Below are positions 8,226-17,027 of a DNA stretch of 36,726 nucleotides, piece by piece. The position numbers and the translations under genes are program-made. The stretch comes from Prochlorococcus sp. AG-418-G23. Lineage in GTDB: Bacteria > Cyanobacteriota > Cyanobacteriia > PCC-6307 > Cyanobiaceae. The stretch covers positions 1-36,726 of the forward strand of contig QCLY01000014.1 in the NCBI GenBank assembly GCA_003214195.1, in the 5' to 3' direction. Within the stretch, counting starts at the first letter, position 1; each line of letters opens with the position of its first letter. The notes below the pieces were generated by a model. The model was not told the DNA's origin and ran no database searches. It saw nothing but the letters and a program-made list of their open reading frames with translations.

Positions 8226-9344
8226 GTGTTCGAATTTGAAATTACATCAAATTGTAGTAATACTGAAGCAAGAACTGGTATTTTTCAAACACCTCATGGC
8301 CAGGTAAATACTCCTAGATTTATGCCTGTAGGTACTTCGGCTACGGTTAAAGGTATTTCATCAAAACAATTAATTTCTACTGGATCAGAAATGATCCTAT
8401 CAAATACCTTTCATCTTCATATACAACCTGGAGAAAAAATAATTAAAGAATCTGGTGGAATTCATAGGTTCATGAATTGGCCAAAGCCTATTCTTACTGA
8501 TTCAGGAGGATATCAAGTTTTTAGTTTGGCCAAATTAAATAATATTTCTGATAGAGGAGTGGAATTTAAAAATCCAAGAGATGGTAGTCATGTATTTTTA
8601 TCACCTGAAAAAGTAATGCAGATTCAAATGGATCTTGGATCGGATGTCGCAATGGCTTTTGATCATTGTCCTCCGCATACAGCTAGCGAAAATGATATTG
8701 AGGACTCTTTACAAAGAACACATTCATGGTTGGAAAAATGTGTTGAAACTCATCAGAAATCTAATCAAGCATTATTCGGTATAGTTCAAGGTGGTAAGTA
8801 TCCGAGATTGAGAGAATATAGCGCAAAATATACAAGTTCATTTAATCTGCCTGGAATAGCAGTGGGAGGTGTAAGTGTTGGCGAGGCAGTCGAAGAGATA
8901 CATGGCGTAATTGATTACGTCCCGAAATTCTTACCAATAAATAAACCAAGATATTTAATGGGAATTGGCTCTTTAAGAGAAATTTCATTAGCTATTGCAA
9001 AGGGATTCGATATATTTGACTGTGTTTTGCCTACAAGACTAGGAAGACATGGGACAGCATTTTTTAATGATGAAAGATTGAATTTGCGAAATGCTCGATT
9101 TAAAAATGACTTTTCTCCAATTGACAAAACTTGTAAATGCGAGACATGTAAATCTTATTCTCGAGCATATTTGCATCATCTAATTAGAAATGACGAAATA
9201 TTAGGACTAACCCTCATAAGTTTGCACAATATTGCTCACTTAATAAGATTTACCAATGCAATTTCTACTGCAATAAGAGATAATTGTTTTACAAATGATT
9301 TCGCTCCTTGGAAAACATCCTCTATTGCCCACTATACGTGGTAA
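8226..9344 (+). CDS. tgt: tRNA-guanine transglycosylase Tgt
   Basis: Exchanges the wobble guanine of GUN-anticodon tRNAs (Asp, Asn, His, Tyr) for the queuosine precursor preQ1. The 372-aa length is typical of bacterial Tgt. It begins with GTG. Active-site features are [11 protein letters not shown], the GGVSVGE loop, and the nucleophile Asp265 in [17 protein letters not shown]. The zinc site is complete: Cys303, Cys305 and Cys308 in CKCETC, and His334 in SLHN. psbK starts only 34 bp after its stop without an intervening terminator, so the two are probably cotranscribed. Confidence 0.96.
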   Translation: MFEFEITSNCSNTEARTGIFQTPHGQVNTPRFMPVGTSATVKGISSKQLISTGSEMILSNTFHLHIQPGEKIIKESGGIHRFMNWPKPILTDSGGYQVFSLAKLNNISDRGVEFKNPRDGSHVFLSPEKVMQIQMDLGSDVAMAFDHCPPHTASENDIEDSLQRTHSWLEKCVETHQKSNQALFGIVQGGKYPRLREYSAKYTSSFNLPGIAVGGVSVGEAVEEIHGVIDYVPKFLPINKPRYLMGIGSLREISLAIAKGFDIFDCVLPTRLGRHGTAFFNDERLNLRNARFKNDFSPIDKTCKCETCKSYSRAYLHHLIRNDEILGLTLISLHNIAHLIRFTNAISTAIRDNCFTNDFAPWKTSSIAHYTW

Positions 9345-9378
9345 CGTCATATCATAATTAATTAATTTATCAAAAAAG

Positions 9379-9519
9379 GTGCTCATTCTTCTTAATACAT
9401 TCGCTGAATTGCCCGAGGCTTACAAAGCCTTTGCTCCAACTGTTGATGTTCTTCCACTTATTCCTTTATTTTTCTTTTTATTAGTATTTGTTTGGCAAGC
9501 CGCAGTCGGATTTAAATAA
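9379..9519 (+). CDS. psbK: Photosystem II reaction center protein K
   Basis: Single-helix subunit of photosystem II of 46 aa, made as a short precursor. The reading frame opens with GTG and encodes [20 protein letters not shown] followed by [20 protein letters not shown] and ends AAVGFK. The PEAYKAF-PTVDVLP-IP motif and the single C-terminal membrane helix ending WQAAVGF(K/R) are characteristic of PsbK. The mature protein normally begins near KAFAP after removal of the leader. It lies directly downstream of tgt and converges on the Gfo/Idh-type dehydrogenase, with 26 bp between the stops. Confidence 0.95.
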   Translation: MLILLNTFAELPEAYKAFAPTVDVLPLIPLFFFLLVFVWQAAVGFK

Positions 9520-9545
9520 AATTCTTTTAGTTTAGATTGTTTTAA

Positions 9546-10550
9546 TTAGAAGGGATTTTCAAGTAAAATCGCATCTCCAGAATTATCTACAGCACTCTCT
9601 ATAAAATCAGCAATTTTTAATGCTCTTGAGGCTTGCTCACCATCTACCTCAGGTATTTCTTTGCCCTGAACGCATTTAAGAAAGTGCTCCAGTTCTGCAT
9701 AAAGAGGCTCAATGGAGGTTGTGCTAACTTCTTCGACATATCCATCATTTCTATAAACTAATTCTCCATGCTCTGCTGTGTATGATTCATGAGACTTTCG
9801 ATGAATTTGTAAAGAGTGATTTAGGAAATCAGTCTCTACTAGGCCATTTTGGCAGTGAGCACTCAAACTTCTAATTTTTTTATGACTCATTTTGCTTGCA
9901 GTTAGGCTTGCAATAACATTATTTTTAAAAACTAAAGTGGCATTGACATAATCTATTAATCCTTCGCTATTTCTCCCCCCAACTGCTGCTAATTTTTGTA
10001 TTTTTGAGTTTACAAGCTCCAAAATAAGATCAATGTCATGAATCATTAAATCCATTACTACAGATACATCATTTGCTCTGTCTGCATGTGGACTGTGCCT
10101 CCTTGCTTCTAAAACAACAATTTCTTCATTATTTACTATTTTATTTAATTCTCTAAAAGCAGGATTAAATCTTTCAATATGCCCAACTTGCAATAGACAG
10201 TTACTTGCATTAGCGGCCTCTATTAAAGATTTTGCTTCCAACTCGTTAGCTGCAATTGGTTTTTCAATGAGAACGTTAGCACCTCCTTTGAGACAATCTA
10301 GTCCAACTTTTTGATGAAGTAGTGTAGGGACAGCGATACAGATAGCATCAACTTTTGGTATTAGATCCTTATAATCCTTGAACCATTCACATTGAAATTG
10401 CTCAATAGCTAATTTGCCTCTCTCCTCATTTGGATCTGCGACTCCTATGAGATTCGCATCTTTGAGCAAGCTTAGTACTCGAGCATGATGCCAACCCATA
10501 TTTCCTATACCTATGACTCCAACCTTTACTGGTGATGAGGTTGGTTGCAT
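9546..10550 (-). CDS. Gfo/Idh/MocA-family NAD(P)-dependent sugar dehydrogenase
   Basis: Predicted oxidoreductase of 334 aa. The N-terminal Rossmann fold has GVIGIGNMGWHHARVL (about 11-26) and the family EKP motif (residues 96-98, catalytic Lys97). The C-terminal domain has the Asp-x3-His pattern in MDLMIHDIDL (Asp167, His171). The stretch VGHIERFNPAF resembles UDP-N-acetylglucosamine 3-dehydrogenases (GnnA/WlbA-like), which suggests action on a nucleotide sugar. That substrate call is inference. It starts with ATG, 50 bp after the CorC/HlyC gene on the same strand, so the two may be cotranscribed. Confidence 0.85.
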   Translation of the reverse strand: MQPTSSPVKVGVIGIGNMGWHHARVLSLLKDANLIGVADPNEERGKLAIEQFQCEWFKDYKDLIPKVDAICIAVPTLLHQKVGLDCLKGGANVLIEKPIAANELEAKSLIEAANASNCLLQVGHIERFNPAFRELNKIVNNEEIVVLEARRHSPHADRANDVSVVMDLMIHDIDLILELVNSKIQKLAAVGGRNSEGLIDYVNATLVFKNNVIASLTASKMSHKKIRSLSAHCQNGLVETDFLNHSLQIHRKSHESYTAEHGELVYRNDGYVEEVSTTSIEPLYAELEHFLKCVQGKEIPEVDGEQASRALKIADFIESAVDNSGDAILLENPF

Positions 10551-10600
10551 AATTTTAAATCCATATATTCATTATCATTATCCTCTATGGGGAGTCACAT

Positions 10601-11869
10601 TTAGCTTTTAGGAAGAATTATTTTAACACGATCAATTTTTGGACCTGACATAGAAATAACTTCGAATTTAATCTTATTAAAATCTAAAACGTCGCCAATT
10701 TTTGGAACCATTTGAAATTTTTCTAACATAAATCCAGCAAGGGTATGATAATCAGTACCTTCTGGAATAGAACAACCTATCTTTTTATTGATTTCAACAA
10801 TTTCTGATTTTCCTGCTATTGACCATTTTTTTGAGAAATTATCTAACATTCTCATGTCTGAATAAATTCTATTATTGAGCATTTCCTCTCCAACTATTTC
10901 GCCATTTAGATCAGCTGCAGTTATGAGTCCCTCTGTTCCTCCGTGTTCATCAACTACTAGTAAGAAAGGATTGTAGTCTCTTACTATTGGAAATATTTCT
11001 GCTAGTGAACAAGTTTCTATTATTTTTGTTACCGGTAAAAGGAATGGCTCTAATAATGTATCTGCTTCCATTTCACCTTTTGATATTGGTTTAGCTAGAT
11101 ATCGCAAATCTAATACACCTAATACATCATCTAAAGACTCACCAATCACAAAGAAGCGCGCATGACGAGTTTTATCTACTTGTTTCATAAGTTCTGAAAA
11201 AGTTATATTTTTTGGCAAAGTTACCATTTCAGATCTTGGAATCATTACTTCTTTAACTTGCGTATCTTTTAAAGCAAAGACTCCTTCAAGAATATTCTTC
11301 TCATCTGGTTTTAAACCTGTTACATTATCTGTCTCTATAAGAGTTTCTAATTCTCCTGCGGATAAACCAGAATTTAAAGAATCCCATTTGTTATTTAAAT
11401 TGAACAAGCCTAAACAGGCACTAGCAAAGAATTCTATTACCCTAACTATTGGATTCATACCTTTTCTAACGGCATCGAATATTGTAGTTAACCTTAATGC
11501 AGCAGATTCTGGATTATTAATTACTAGGGCTTTAGGAATTAGTCCAGAAATAAGAGTAACAACTAAAACAACAAATAAGAAAAATATTAGATCATAAAAT
11601 CTATTTGACAAAATATTGCTTTTCCAATAGTCATTAGCAAGATTATTGCTCAGCCATCCAATTGCAATTAATGAAATTGTTACTCCAAATTGAGAAGCAA
11701 TTAATGAAGATCTAAAGCGTTTTTGAATTTTTAAAATTGAAAATGCTCCTTTCTTTTTTTCTTCTATTAACCTTAAAACTTTACTTGGCCTTATTAATAA
11801 AAAAGATAGTTCACTCGCTGCGAAAAAAGCTGGTAAAAATAAAAGAAAAAAAAGTAGAGTTATTTTCAT
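10601..11869 (-). CDS. CNNM/CorC/HlyC-family membrane protein with CBS pair
   Basis: Membrane protein of 422 aa in the hemolysin-like HlyC/CorC (UPF0053, CNNM) family, members of which are tied to magnesium or cobalt efflux. Order: DUF21 transmembrane domain (about 1-175, with hydrophobic segments near 2-20, 55-75, 92-112 and a later one), a CBS pair (about 200-325, beginning VMIPRSEMVTLPKN and including HGGTEGLITAADLNGEIVGE), and a CorC_HlyC C-terminal domain (about 340-422). The DVLGVLDLRYLA stretch is typical of the first CBS motif. The family call is firm and the transported ion is unknown. It lies between tRNA-Met and the dehydrogenase on the minus strand. Confidence 0.88.
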   Translation of the reverse strand: MKITLLFFLLFLPAFFAASELSFLLIRPSKVLRLIEEKKKGAFSILKIQKRFRSSLIASQFGVTISLIAIGWLSNNLANDYWKSNILSNRFYDLIFFLFVVLVVTLISGLIPKALVINNPESAALRLTTIFDAVRKGMNPIVRVIEFFASACLGLFNLNNKWDSLNSGLSAGELETLIETDNVTGLKPDEKNILEGVFALKDTQVKEVMIPRSEMVTLPKNITFSELMKQVDKTRHARFFVIGESLDDVLGVLDLRYLAKPISKGEMEADTLLEPFLLPVTKIIETCSLAEIFPIVRDYNPFLLVVDEHGGTEGLITAADLNGEIVGEEMLNNRIYSDMRMLDNFSKKWSIAGKSEIVEINKKIGCSIPEGTDYHTLAGFMLEKFQMVPKIGDVLDFNKIKFEVISMSGPKIDRVKIILPKS

Positions 11870-11887
11870 TCAATGACAAATGAATAA

Positions 11888-11960
11888 TGGGGGTGGCGAG
11901 GATCGAACTCGCCTTAGCCAAATTATGAGTTTGGTGCATTCACCAGATTGCTACACCCCC
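11888..11960 (-). tRNA. tRNA-Met (CAU), elongator type
   Basis: On the minus strand the sequence folds into a complete 73-nt cloverleaf: acceptor stem GGGGGTG/CACCCCC, D stem GCA/TGC, anticodon stem CCAAA/TTTGG with loop CTCATAA (anticodon CAU), T stem GCGAG/CTCGC with loop TTCGATC, and discriminator A. The CCA end is not encoded. The fully paired first acceptor base pair (G-C) argues against an initiator tRNA, which has a mismatch there. CAU could also mark a lysidine-modified tRNA-Ile, but the anticodon stem and strong acceptor fit elongator Met better. Confidence 0.9.
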
Positions 11961-11970
11961 AAGGGAGTTT

Positions 11971-11988
11971 ATGTAATTTTAATTACAT
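11971..11988. promoter_or_regulatory. NtcA-type palindrome between tRNA-Met and pyrE
   Basis: A palindrome with 8-nt arms ATGTAATT/AATTACAT and a 2-nt centre contains GTA-N8-TAC (11973-11986), the consensus of the cyanobacterial nitrogen regulator NtcA. It begins 10 bp upstream of the tRNA-Met 5' end and 131 bp upstream of the pyrE start. A TACAAT hexamer follows 14 nt downstream on the plus strand and TAATAT 27 nt downstream, neither at the usual spacing of about 22 nt. In such AT-rich DNA a chance match is possible. Confidence 0.35.
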
Positions 11989-12101
11989 TGAATTTCAATA
12001 TACAATATAAAAATAATATTTCAAAAAACACCTCATTAGGAAGTTTTTGTGAGATTTCTTTTTTTTCTTCTAATCTTTAAATATAAATTTAACTTTTACT
12101 A

Positions 12102-12662
12102 ATGAGCAATTTTTCGGAAAAGTATGATTTAAATAAAGCAAAATTGTTAAAGCAGTTAATAGAAAAATCCTACAAGAAAGGAAACTTCACTTTATCTTCA
12201 GGAAAAAAAAGCAGTCATTACTTGAACTGTAAACCAGTGTCATTAAATGGCGAAGGCTTAAACTTAATAAGTGATTTATTTTTAGAGTTAAAAGACTCAA
12301 GATCAAAAGCCGTAGCAGGATTAACACTAGGTGCAGATCCTATAGTAAGTGGATTAATTGTCAAAGCAGCTCTACATGGTCAAGACCTTAATGGTTTAAT
12401 AATTCGAAAAGAAATCAAAAAATACGGTACCAAAGCTGGAATAGAGGGTCCTACCTTAGAAGAAGGAACTTTGGTAACTGTTTTAGAGGATGTCGTTACA
12501 ACTGCTGGCTCAGTGATAAAAGCTATAAAAAAGTTACGCGAAAACAATTATATTGTTGAGGAAGTTTTGTCTATAGTAGATAGGCAAGAAGGAGGATTAG
12601 AAGCCCTTGAAGATGAAAATGTTAAATTAAAGAGTCTTTTTACAATAAAAGACTTCTTATAA
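12102..12662 (+). CDS. pyrE: Orotate phosphoribosyltransferase PyrE
   Basis: Fifth step of pyrimidine synthesis: transfers phosphoribose from PRPP to orotate to give OMP. It is 186 aa, and the start is an ATG at 12102. The PRPP-binding motif [11 protein letters not shown] lies at residues 127-137. The N-terminal region has [19 protein letters not shown] and the [13 protein letters not shown] segment, all typical of the enzyme. The 10-bp spacer to ygfZ suggests cotranscription. The spacer upstream (11961-12101) has no gene and carries the NtcA-like palindrome. Confidence 0.95.
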   Translation: MSNFSEKYDLNKAKLLKQLIEKSYKKGNFTLSSGKKSSHYLNCKPVSLNGEGLNLISDLFLELKDSRSKAVAGLTLGADPIVSGLIVKAALHGQDLNGLIIRKEIKKYGTKAGIEGPTLEEGTLVTVLEDVVTTAGSVIKAIKKLRENNYIVEEVLSIVDRQEGGLEALEDENVKLKSLFTIKDFL

Positions 12663-12672
12663 TTATTTCAAA

Positions 12673-13509
12673 ATGCAAGATATAAAAAAAAAGTTTTGGC
12701 TTGAAAAATTTGATTGTTTTTCTATTGCTGGAAAAGATGCCAGAAAATTTTTGAATGGAATAACAACTGGTAATATTCTTAATTCAGAAAATGAAGTTAT
12801 CAAAACTTGTTGGTTAACTCCAAATGGAGTTCTAAGGTCTTTAATTGAAATTATTTTTTTAGAAAGAAACTTAGAAGTAATTATCTTGGCGGGTAACACT
12901 AATGAAATAATTGATTACTTTAATCAAATTATTTTTCCTGCGGACGATGTACTTTTAAGCGAACCTTTCAAGATTAATAGAATTCAGGAAATTGATGAAT
13001 CTAGTTCATGGAGAACTTACCAGCCTATTTTCTTCAAAACAGAAGATAAAGAATTTGAAATATATAAAAATAAGTTAAATCTACTAAATCCCAATGATTT
13101 AAAACTCTGGAAGATTAATCAAGCAATACCCTCATTAGAAATGGAAATAAACGGAAAAAATAATCCTCTTGAGCTTGGATTACAAGATCTTATAGATTTT
13201 AATAAAGGTTGTTATTTAGGACAAGAAACAATGTCAAAAATAAAAAATGTTTCTTCTTTAAAACAGGAAATAAGAATTTGGAAATCAATTGAATTTAATT
13301 TGAAATTGGACGTAGAAGATAAAAATTTATATATAAATTCTGCAAAGGATATTTCTGTAGGCAAAATCACTAGTTTTTTTAAATCAGATTCTCAAATAAT
13401 AGGTTTAGCAATGATAAAAAGAAAATATTTGGAGGAAGGAAGTTGTTTTTTCTCAGAAATATTTGGAAAAATTATTATTAATAAATCTGTAGGATCAATT
13501 TTTATTTAA
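12673..13509 (+). CDS. ygfZ: Folate-binding YgfZ-like protein (iron-sulfur cluster maintenance)
   Basis: Protein of 278 aa in the YgfZ/GcvT-like folate-binding family. E. coli YgfZ uses tetrahydrofolate to help maintain certain iron-sulfur enzymes. The diagnostic motif KGCYLGQE lies around Cys180, the conserved reactive cysteine. The N-terminus (FDCFSIAGKDARKFLNGITTGN) and the downstream LGLQDLIDFN stretch also match the family. The start ATG is 10 bp after the pyrE stop, so it probably shares that transcript. Its last 15 bp overlap the end of the convergent RecB-like gene. Confidence 0.85.
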   Translation: MQDIKKKFWLEKFDCFSIAGKDARKFLNGITTGNILNSENEVIKTCWLTPNGVLRSLIEIIFLERNLEVIILAGNTNEIIDYFNQIIFPADDVLLSEPFKINRIQEIDESSSWRTYQPIFFKTEDKEFEIYKNKLNLLNPNDLKLWKINQAIPSLEMEINGKNNPLELGLQDLIDFNKGCYLGQETMSKIKNVSSLKQEIRIWKSIEFNLKLDVEDKNLYINSAKDISVGKITSFFKSDSQIIGLAMIKRKYLEEGSCFFSEIFGKIIINKSVGSIFI

Positions 13510-14913
13510 TTGATTTTTGATTAAATATTCTGCAATTTGTAGAGTAGCCAAACAATCATCTTTGTTATATTGGATAATCTTTTTTAAAAATATTTCGTTT
13601 CCTGTAATTTGATATTGAATCCACCAATAAATAGCTTTCGCTCCACTTACATTTTTCTGCATCCATTCAAATCCAAGCCAATTAGAAACAGTTTTTAAGC
13701 TATAGTTTTTTAGTGGCAATATCCAAGACTTTCTTATTAAGGTATGTAAGTCTATAAATCTTGAGGCAAGTGAATCAATTTCTTCAAAACTAAAATTTAG
13801 GTTTTTAGCAATATTAATTATCGCTATCTTTTCAGTTTCTCCGTAATGTAAAACTGGCCATTGTTTCTTTGAAAAAAGAATTTCAATAATTTTCCTGTAA
13901 GCTTCTCCTTCATTGTTTTTGAGATTTAAAATTGGTTTGTATATATGAGCTTCCTTTTTTGTAAACAAATTATTTATTTTTAGAAAACCATATAAAAAGT
14001 CATGCTTATCATCTGGATTTGACTCAATATCAAATATAAAAAATCCCGAACATGTTTTTTCTAGTAGATCGCTTGTATCATTTTTATTGGAAATGCGATA
14101 TGGTTCCCCAGAAATATAAGCTTGTGCTTGTTTTATAAATATGGACGCTTTTTCATACTTTTGATCGTTGAATGTAGATAATTTATCTCCAAGTTGTTTT
14201 TCGCTATACGAAGCTAATGTTTGGGTGTCAGATATTCCATTTGTTTTTAGTAATGAGGCCGTTTTGGATCCTATTCCATCTATATCTGTTAGATATCCAT
14301 TTTCTTTTGCTTCTTTGTCACAAAATTTTTGCCATGAACAAATAGTACATTTTTTTCTATCTTGAGTTATTTCTGGCAAAAATCCCTCAAAGCATTCATT
14401 CAACCTTAATAAAACATTCAAAACTTTTTTTCTTAATTTTTTATTTAAATAAATTTCTTCAACATTAACTTTCCCATTAAAACTTGAAATTACTAATCCT
14501 ATTTCAATCTTAGATTCTTGAAAAGATTCCAACAGCATAGAACTAAAAGCTAAGTCGAATAAGTGTTCTTTAGTGATTTTATGGCCTAACTTATAAACAG
14601 CAGGTAAATATTTATATTGTCCCCATTTACTTTTACCTTTAGTCTTTACAAGTAATTGTGGACGTATCTCTGCGTTAATATTTTGAAAAAGATTCCCTTT
14701 GATTTTTAATCCAATTACTCCTTTATAACCATTTTCACAGGCTTTTAATCCTGTATACAATTCACTATTACAAAATTCAGAGAAAATATGAAACTGATTA
14801 ATTTTATCTATAGCTTTATGGGGAGACCAAACTTCATAAGATTTTTTACCCTTAAAATCTAGCCATGCTTTTCTTTTGCATCTTATAAAACTTTTTAAAT
14901 GAAGGGAATTCAA
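13495..14913 (-). CDS. TM0106-family RecB-like / RNase H-like putative nuclease
   Basis: Protein of 472 aa with two nuclease-like domains. Residues 1-200 resemble a RecB-type PD-(D/E)XK domain framed by four cysteines, Cys12 (FIRCKRKAW) and Cys189, Cys192 and Cys198 (CTICSWQKFC), the 1+3 spacing of Cas4/AddB iron-sulfur nucleases. A helix-hairpin-helix segment follows (IDGIGSKTASLLKTNGI, about 210-230). The C-terminal half looks like a YprB-type RNase H-like exonuclease, with FIFDIESN near 292 and YNKDDCLAT near the end. In the first domain the acidic catalytic residues appear replaced (PQLLVK and AVYK where Asp and Glu-x-Lys are usual). It starts with TTG, since no ATG or GTG precedes it before an in-frame stop. 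No CRISPR lies nearby. Confidence 0.75.
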   Translation of the reverse strand: MNSLHLKSFIRCKRKAWLDFKGKKSYEVWSPHKAIDKINQFHIFSEFCNSELYTGLKACENGYKGVIGLKIKGNLFQNINAEIRPQLLVKTKGKSKWGQYKYLPAVYKLGHKITKEHLFDLAFSSMLLESFQESKIEIGLVISSFNGKVNVEEIYLNKKLRKKVLNVLLRLNECFEGFLPEITQDRKKCTICSWQKFCDKEAKENGYLTDIDGIGSKTASLLKTNGISDTQTLASYSEKQLGDKLSTFNDQKYEKASIFIKQAQAYISGEPYRISNKNDTSDLLEKTCSGFFIFDIESNPDDKHDFLYGFLKINNLFTKKEAHIYKPILNLKNNEGEAYRKIIEILFSKKQWPVLHYGETEKIAIINIAKNLNFSFEEIDSLASRFIDLHTLIRKSWILPLKNYSLKTVSNWLGFEWMQKNVSGAKAIYWWIQYQITGNEIFLKKIIQYNKDDCLATLQIAEYLIKNQLNKN

Positions 14914-14992
14914 ATTATTTTTAAGGGCGGTTTTAAAATTTACTCATATAAATTAGTATAGATAATTAAAAGAAATCAAGGAAATTTTAAAT

Positions 14993-16447
14993 TTGACAGC
15001 TGATAAATTAGATAAGATAAAATTTGGAACTGATGGGTGGAGAGGAATTATTGGGTTTGATTTTAATTTATCCAATCTTTCAAGAGTTGTTGTTGCTGCA
15101 TGCCAGGAACTGCATTATCAATACTACAAAGAAGTTCATTCAAAGAAAATTATTATTGGATTTGATCGTAGATTTATGGCTTGTGAATTTGCCAAGCAAA
15201 TAGTGCCTTTTGTAAGAGGATGTGGTTTAGAACCGATCTTATCTGATAGCTTTGTTACAACACCCTCTTGTAGTTTCTATGCCAAAGAAGTCAGTTGTCT
15301 CGGAGCATTAGTAATTACAGCAAGTCATAATCCGTATAATTGGCTAGGTCTGAAAATAAAGAGCTTTAATGGATGTTCTGTTGATGAATCTTTTACAAGT
15401 GAAGTTGAAAAAAGATTAATGCTTGGAAATTCAATTGATAAAATAGATGGCGTTAATCAATTGGTAGATATTAAGAAATTTCATTTAGATAAAATAAAAT
15501 CCCTTTTTGATATTGACTATATTTGCAAGAGATTAAAAAAAATGAAATTGAGAATTTTTGTAGATTCTATGCATGGTTCAGCTGCAAATTGTATGGCTGA
15601 GATTTTTGCTTCTAATGATTTAGAAGTTATTTCAGAAATCCGGAAAGATGCTGATCCTTTTTTTGGAGGAAAACCTCCTGAACCTCTTTTGAATTATGCA
15701 GATGATCTAAAACAAATACTAATGAAAAATTCAACAAATGAAGTGAAAACTTTAGGAATTATATTTGATGGTGATGGTGATAGAATTGCGGCAATTGATG
15801 AAAAAGGAAGATACTCTAGTACTCAAGATTTACTACCATACTTTATTAGCTATTTGGGCGAAATTAAAAATAATTCTTATCCAGTTTTAAAGACTGTTAG
15901 TGGTTCAGATATTATTAAAAATATATCAGAGAGTCAAAATAGAGATGTTTTTGAACTTCCAGTTGGCTTTAAATATATTGCTGAAAAAATGATTAAAGAA
16001 AAAATATTTATTGGAGGAGAGGAATCTGGGGGAGTTGGTTTTGGTGACTTTATGCCTGAAAGAGATGCTATATATGCAGCGATGGTTTTATTAAATGGAA
16101 TTGCTGAAAAATCTCAATATTTATATGAAACCTTAGATGAAATTCAAGAAGATTTTGGGCCAAGTTTTTATAAAAGAATTGATATTAAATTTCCAAATCA
16201 GTCAGAAAAAAATAATGTAAAAGAATTTATCATAGATAATGTTCCTGAGAATATTAATAATCACAAGTTAAAAAGTATCTCAAAGATCGATGGAATAAAG
16301 TTGAGAATTGATAAAAATTTTTGGCTTCTTTTTAGGTTTTCCGGAACGGAACCTCTTTTAAGGTTATATTGTGAAGCACCAAAAGAATCTTATCTAATCG
16401 AGGTATTAGAGTGGAGTCAAGAATTTATAAATTTGGCAGGAAAATAA
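14993..16447 (+). CDS. Phosphohexomutase (phosphoglucomutase/phosphomannomutase family)
   Basis: Alpha-D-phosphohexomutase of 484 aa that interconverts hexose 1- and 6-phosphates. All four active-site loops are present: TASHNP with the phosphoserine Ser111, the metal loop DGDGDR (259-264), the sugar-binding loop GGEESGG, and the phosphate loop RFSGTEPLLRLY near the C-terminus. The substrate (glucose, mannose or glucosamine phosphate) cannot be decided from motifs alone. The start is a TTG at 14993, immediately followed by conserved-looking sequence (KIKFGTDGWRGIIG). The rdgB start lies 2 bp after its stop, so the two are coupled. Confidence 0.9.
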   Translation: MTADKLDKIKFGTDGWRGIIGFDFNLSNLSRVVVAACQELHYQYYKEVHSKKIIIGFDRRFMACEFAKQIVPFVRGCGLEPILSDSFVTTPSCSFYAKEVSCLGALVITASHNPYNWLGLKIKSFNGCSVDESFTSEVEKRLMLGNSIDKIDGVNQLVDIKKFHLDKIKSLFDIDYICKRLKKMKLRIFVDSMHGSAANCMAEIFASNDLEVISEIRKDADPFFGGKPPEPLLNYADDLKQILMKNSTNEVKTLGIIFDGDGDRIAAIDEKGRYSSTQDLLPYFISYLGEIKNNSYPVLKTVSGSDIIKNISESQNRDVFELPVGFKYIAEKMIKEKIFIGGEESGGVGFGDFMPERDAIYAAMVLLNGIAEKSQYLYETLDEIQEDFGPSFYKRIDIKFPNQSEKNNVKEFIIDNVPENINNHKLKSISKIDGIKLRIDKNFWLLFRFSGTEPLLRLYCEAPKESYLIEVLEWSQEFINLAGK

Positions 16448-16449
16448 GA

Positions 16450-17025
16450 ATGAAAAATTTATATTTAGCGAGTAAGAATAAAGGTAAAATTGAAGAATAT
16501 AAGGAATTGCTTGCTGGAGTTAATTGTAAATTGTTACTCCAACCAGAATCATTAGAAGTTGAAGAGGATGGACTTACATTTAGAGATAATGCAATTAAAA
16601 AAGCGAGCGTAGTTTCGAGAAAAACGAAAAATTTTTCAATAGCAGATGATTCAGGAATTTGTATTGAAGCACTAGGTGGTAAGCCTGGCATTTACTCATC
16701 TAGATATGCAGAAAATGATCAGAAGAGAATTGAACGAGTTTTAAGAGAACTTGATGGAGTTCAAAATAGAAGTGCTTTTTTTATTGCTAATATTTGTGTT
16801 TGTTCCCCAAATGGTGAAGTGATTATTGAATCTGAGGCCAAATGTCATGGCAGTATTATTTTAAACCCCAGAGGAAAAAGTGGTTTTGGGTATGACCCAA
16901 TTTTTGAGGAGAATTCTTCCAGATTAACTTTCGCAGAAATGAATGCTGATATAAAAGAATCTTGCAGTCATAGAGGTAAAGCATTAAAAAAAATTATTCC
17001 AGATTTAATTGAAATTTTTTCTTAA
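16450..17025 (+). CDS. rdgB: dITP/XTP pyrophosphatase (RdgB/HAM1)
   Basis: House-cleaning enzyme that hydrolyses ITP, dITP and XTP to monophosphates and keeps deaminated purines out of nucleic acids. I place the start at the ATG at 16450, giving 191 aa. The frame is open 13 codons further (GTG at 16411) but that part overlaps the phosphohexomutase and is not family-like. Motifs: ASKNKGKIEEY at the N-terminus, ADDSGICIEALGGKPGIYSSRYA in the middle, GFGYDPIFE and SHRGKALKK at the C-terminus. It ends 2 bp from the convergent carotenoid oxygenase gene. Confidence 0.95.
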   Translation: MKNLYLASKNKGKIEEYKELLAGVNCKLLLQPESLEVEEDGLTFRDNAIKKASVVSRKTKNFSIADDSGICIEALGGKPGIYSSRYAENDQKRIERVLRELDGVQNRSAFFIANICVCSPNGEVIIESEAKCHGSIILNPRGKSGFGYDPIFEENSSRLTFAEMNADIKESCSHRGKALKKIIPDLIEIFS

Positions 17026-17027
17026 AT

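Noticed and set aside
11880-12080. 66-codon plus-strand open frame
   Set aside because: It runs antisense through the tRNA-Met gene and into the pyrE leader; no recognizable domain.
13495-14913. Cas4-like cysteine pattern as a sign of a CRISPR system
   Set aside because: No repeat-spacer array or other cas gene in the window; overall architecture fits the TM0106/YprB-type protein.
16411-16449. GTG start for rdgB overlapping the phosphohexomutase
   Set aside because: The ATG at 16450 matches the family N-terminus and needs no overlap.
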